This document shows, one piece after another, positions 59,757 through 64,000 of a DNA stretch of 64,000 nucleotides. The stretch covers positions 1 through 64,000 of the forward strand of contig LR590463.1 in NCBI GenBank assembly GCA_901472405.1, read 5' to 3'. Each line of letters opens with the position of its first letter. Within the stretch, counting starts at the first letter, position 1. The position numbers were made by a program, and so were the translations under genes. The stretch comes from Serratia rubidaea (GTDB lineage: Bacteria; Pseudomonadota; Gammaproteobacteria; Enterobacterales; Enterobacteriaceae). The notes below the pieces were generated by a model. That model was not told the origin of the DNA. It made no database searches and saw nothing but the letters and a program-made list of their open reading frames with translations.

Positions 59757-61206
59757 TCACATCAACGGCAGCAGGCAGCGATACAGCTCGCGGAAGGTGG
59801 CGCGGCGCTCCGCGTACTCTTGGTGGCGTCCGGCATCCGGCGTATGCATCTGCTCCAGCGGCAGCGGGGGCAGCAGCTCGGCCAGCGGGCGCTGCGGGTT
59901 GAGCGCAATCTGCGCCAGCCGCGCCGCGCCCAGCGCCGGGCCGACGTCGCCGCCGGTGCGGTATGCCAGCGGCTGGCCGCTGATATCCGCCAGCATCTGC
60001 CGCCAGAACGGGCTGCGCGCGCCGCCGCCGATCAGCGTAATGCTGTCGGGCTGCAGGCCGCTGGCGTGCAGCGCGTCCATACCGTCGGCCAGCGCAAAGC
60101 CCACGCCTTCCAGCACCGCGCGCGCCAGGTCGTTTGGCCCGTGCTGGTGGGTCAGCCCCCAGAATACGCCCTTGGCGTTCGGGTTATTGTGCGGGGTGCG
60201 TTCGCCGGACAGATAAGGCAGGAACCACAGCGGCGTATCCGCCGGGGCGGCCTGCTCGACGTTGCGCAGCAGCGTGGCGACATCGGCGACGTTGGTCAAC
60301 CGGCAGACCCAGTCCAGACAGGAGGCGGCGCTGAGCATCACCGACATCAGGTGCCAGGTGTCGGGCAGCGCATGGCAGAAGCTGTGCACCGCGCTGGCCG
60401 GGTTGCTGAGGAAGCCGTCGCTGACGGCGAAATAGACGCCGGAGGTGCCGAGCGACAGCATCGCCTGGCCGGGCTGATACAGCCCGACGCCGATCGCCCC
60501 CGCCGCGTTATCGCCGCCGCCCGCCGCCACCGGCGCCTGCGGCATGCCCCAGCGCTGCGCCAGTTCGGCATGCAGCCGGCCGGTGAGCCGGTTGCCTTCA
60601 AACAGCGTCGGCATCTGGCCGCGCGTCAGGCCGCAGGCGGCCAGCATCTCATCGCTCCAGTCGCGCCGGGCGACGTCCAGCCACAGGGTGCCGGCGGCGT
60701 CCGACATATCGCTGGCGAAGACGCCGCACAGCCGCCAGCGCAGGTAATCCTTCGGCAGCAGCACCTTGTCTATCTGACTGAAGATGTGCGGCTCATGCTG
60801 CCGCACCCACTGCACCTTTGGCGCGGTAAAGCCGGGCATCATCAGGTTGCCGGTAATGGCGCGCGAGCGCGGCGCCGCCTGCTCCAGCTGGCGGCACTGC
60901 GCGAAGCTGCGGCCGTCGTTCCATAACATGGCGGGGCGCAGCACGTTCTGCCGGCTGTCCAGCAGCACCGCGCCGTGCATCTGGCCGGTCAGGCCGACGC
61001 CCTTCACCTGCTGCAGCGTATGCTGCCGGCCGAGCGCCAGCATGGCGCGGTCGGTCGCCTGCCACCAGTCGTGCGGATCCTGTTCGGACCACAGCGGCTG
61101 CGGGCGGGAGAGGCCAGCGCCTCGGTGTGGCTGGCCAGCAGCTGTCGCGCTCATCCAGCAAAATGGCTTTCACGCCGGAGGTGCCAAGATCGATGCCGAT
61201 ATACAT
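59757..61206 (-). CDS. xylB: Xylulokinase, two apparent frameshifts
   Basis: Phosphorylates D-xylulose to xylulose 5-phosphate, a FGGY-family kinase. It starts MYIGIDLGTSGVKAILLDERD at 61206 with GGGAA upstream. GLTGQMHGAVLLD and the catalytic aspartate in GGGDNAAGAIGVG are visible, and the C-terminal ATP domain has ITLIGGGARSPFWRQ. Two single bases are missing, near 61144 (expected ArgAspGlnLeuLeu) and near 61112 (expected LeuAlaLeuSerArg). Restoring both gives one continuous protein matching E. coli XylB. It follows xylA in the same operon. Confidence 0.93.
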
Positions 61207-61253
61207 AGAGGTTCCCTTCCTTCGGTGGGCGTATCCGCGGTCATGCGGCCTGC

Positions 61254-61273
61254 GGGGCGGGCGCTGCCGCCCC
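61254..61273 (-). terminator. Hairpin between xylA and xylB
   Basis: Stem GGGGCGG with CCGCCCC, loop GCGCTG, extended by outer TGC/GCA. It lies 8 bases after the xylA stop. It probably reduces xylB expression or protects xylA mRNA; no U run follows. Confidence 0.5.
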
Positions 61274-61280
61274 GGCAGGG

Positions 61281-62599
<1,319 letters not shown>

Positions 62600-62952
62600 T
62601 CTCGACTCCTTGGTAACAGAACCCGGCTTTACGGGATGCCTTAATCTTCGGAGCTGATGACCGCAGTCTCAATTATGTTATTTCACACTCAAATTCAGAT
62701 AATTATTAAATGTGCGATGGATCTCATATTACGCGTTTATTTAGCCAGACTGACCCGTTGGCAGCGATAAATTTTCACCAGGTTAAAACATGATCGCCAT
62801 CATAAAAATAACATTAAACCAAAAAACGTAATTCGCCGGTAAAAATCAGTAATTGCTGAGTTAACGCTAAGCGACAACACTTTCCGGGACGTGGTGCCAT
62901 AAAAAGTCGTTTCAATTATTACCCTACAATTTCAATAAAGAAGGTATATAAG
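62600..62952. promoter_or_regulatory. Divergent xylA-xylF control region
   Basis: 353 bases, AT-rich, between the xylAB and xylFG operons. In E. coli the same gap holds XylR and CRP sites for both directions. A CRP-like site is at 62711-62726, and a second pseudopalindrome (ATGATCGCCATCAT) is at about 62790. A and T tracts such as TAAAAATAACATTAAACC are compatible with XylR half sites but were not resolved. xylR is not in the window. Confidence 0.6.
62711..62726. promoter_or_regulatory. Probable CRP site in the xylA-xylF gap
   Basis: TGTGC-GATGGA-TCTCA, eight of ten positions of the CRP consensus, about 110 bases from the xylA start and 230 from xylF, the region where CRP acts in E. coli xyl. 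Confidence 0.55.
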
Positions 62953-63951
62953 ATGAAATTTAAGCACTTATTCCTCTCTGCCTGCGCCATGCTGGCGCTG
63001 GCCAGCCAGCCGGGGTTCAGTAAAGACGTCAAGATTGGGATGGCGATTGACGACCTGCGCCTGGAGCGCTGGCAGAAAGACCGCGATATCTTTGTCAAAC
63101 AGGCCGAAGCGCAGGGCGCGAAAGTGTTTGTGCAGTCCGCCAACGGCAATGAAGAAACCCAGATGGCGCAGATTGAGAACATGATTAACCGCGGCGTCGA
63201 TGTGCTGGTGATCATTCCTTATAACGGGCAGGTGCTGAGCAACGTCATCGGCGAGGCGAAGCGCGAAGGCATTAAAGTGCTGGCCTATGACCGCATGATT
63301 AATAATGCGGATATCGATTTTTATATCTCGTTTGATAATGAAAAAGTGGGCGAACTGCAGGCGCAGAGCCTGGTGCAGCGCGTGCCGCAGGGCAATTACT
63401 TCCTGATGGGCGGCTCGCCGGTGGACAACAACGCCAAGCTGTTCCGCCAGGGGCAGATGAACGTGCTGAAACCGCTGATTGACGCCGGCAAAATCAAGGT
63501 GGTCGGCGACCAGTGGGTGGACGCCTGGCTGCCGGAAAATGCGTTGAAAATCATGGAAAACGCCCTGACGGCCAATAACAACCGCATCGATGCGGTGGTG
63601 GCCTCCAACGATGCCACCGCCGGCGGCGCGATTCAGGCGCTGGCCGCGCAGGGGCTGGCGGGCAAGGTGGCGATCTCCGGGCAGGACGCAGATCTGGCGG
63701 CGGTCAAACGCATTATCGCCGGCAGCCAGACCATGACGGTGTACAAACCCATCAGCAAACTGGCCGATGAGGCCGCCAATATTGCGGTGCAGCTGGGGCG
63801 CGGCGAACAGCCGAAATCCAACGCCAGCTTAAATAACGGCAGTAAAGCGGTGCCCGCCTGGTTATTAACGCCGGTCTCCGTCGATAAATCCAATATCGAC
63901 AGCACGATAGTCGCCGATGGCTTCCATAAAAAAGCCGAGCTGGGTAAATAA
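62953..63951 (+). CDS. xylF: D-xylose ABC transporter substrate-binding protein
   Basis: Periplasmic xylose-binding protein, 332 aa (E. coli 330). The signal peptide runs to about residue 23 (FLSACAMLALASQPGFS), and the mature part opens KDVKIGMAIDDLRLERWQKD. The type I periplasmic-binding fold shows VIIPYNGQVLSN, AYDRMINNADIDFYISFDNE and AVVASNDATAGGAIQALA. AAGAAGG precedes the ATG. First gene of xylF-xylG-xylH. Confidence 0.96.
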   Translation: MKFKHLFLSACAMLALASQPGFSKDVKIGMAIDDLRLERWQKDRDIFVKQAEAQGAKVFVQSANGNEETQMAQIENMINRGVDVLVIIPYNGQVLSNVIGEAKREGIKVLAYDRMINNADIDFYISFDNEKVGELQAQSLVQRVPQGNYFLMGGSPVDNNAKLFRQGQMNVLKPLIDAGKIKVVGDQWVDAWLPENALKIMENALTANNNRIDAVVASNDATAGGAIQALAAQGLAGKVAISGQDADLAAVKRIIAGSQTMTVYKPISKLADEAANIAVQLGRGEQPKSNASLNNGSKAVPAWLLTPVSVDKSNIDSTIVADGFHKKAELGK

Positions 63952-63973
63952 ACTGCGCCGTACGGAGGACGCT

Positions 63974-64000
63974 ATGTCCTGTTTATTGCATATGAAGCAC
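63974..64000 (+). CDS. xylG: Start of xylG (xylose ABC transporter ATPase), cut by the window end
   Basis: Only nine codons are visible (MSCLLHMKH), behind a strong CGGAGG and 22 bases after xylF. Position in the xyl operon and similarity to the E. coli XylG start (MPYLLEMK) identify it as the ATP-binding subunit gene. Confidence 0.75.

Overview
This window is enterobacterial chromosome, very probably Serratia (close to S. marcescens). It is GC-rich. Its proteins closely match remembered Escherichia coli homologues, and it carries Serratia-typical loci: a GDSL autotransporter esterase, a 2-ketogluconate (kgu) operon and an orphan VgrG cluster. No rRNA, tRNA, CRISPR array, intact insertion sequence or prophage was seen.

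Layout. 1-6.2 kb: replication genes dnaA (5' end outside the window), dnaN, recF and gyrB. 6.2-16.5 kb: yidA; a three-gene minus-strand operon (YheO/DauR-type regulator, PLP dehydratase, ornithine-cyclodeaminase-like protein) with a 35-bp palindrome at its promoter; yidR; yidQ; ibpA and ibpB with a sigma-32 promoter and RNA thermometers; avtA; and the start of the kgu operon. 14-19.6 kb: kguE-kguK-kguT-kguD/ghrB with the regulator ptxS and a palindromic operator. 19.7-29.1 kb: yiaD, tag, estA, an MFS transporter, glyQ, glyS and yiaF. 29.2-37.9 kb: adhE, a 1.1-kb regulatory gap with four CRP sites, mtlA-mtlD-mtlR, yibL and yiiM. 38-46.7 kb: a chemoreceptor, sodA with a Fur box, and the selenoprotein formate dehydrogenase-O operon fdoG-fdoH-fdoI-fdhE. 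46.8-51.4 kb: a DcrB-like lipoprotein, yibF, selA and selB. 51.7-56.5 kb: an orphan type VI secretion tip cluster (DUF3540, PAAR-like DUF4150, VgrG, a small membrane protein), then wecH. 56.5-64 kb: a Tat-exported amidohydrolase, an AT-rich islet with unrecognised small genes, and the xylose genes xylB and xylA facing xylF and xylG.

Functional links. selA and selB make and deliver the selenocysteine that fdoG needs at its in-frame TGA (codon 196), so the enzyme and two of its special translation factors sit within 10 kb. The carbon-source loci (mannitol, xylose, 2-ketogluconate) carry CRP-like sites, and the kgu and DauR-type operons have their own operator-like palindromes.

Quality caveat. 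dnaA, dnaN, yiaD, glyQ, adhE, xylB, xylA and two small islet genes each contain one or more small indels, mostly in short homopolymers. Several of these genes are essential and the protein is collinear with its homologue on both sides of each indel. I therefore read the shifts as sequencing or assembly errors, not pseudogenes, and give the joined coordinates. Most undescribed potential lies in the islet at 58.1-59.75 kb, the VgrG cluster and the DauR-like operon.
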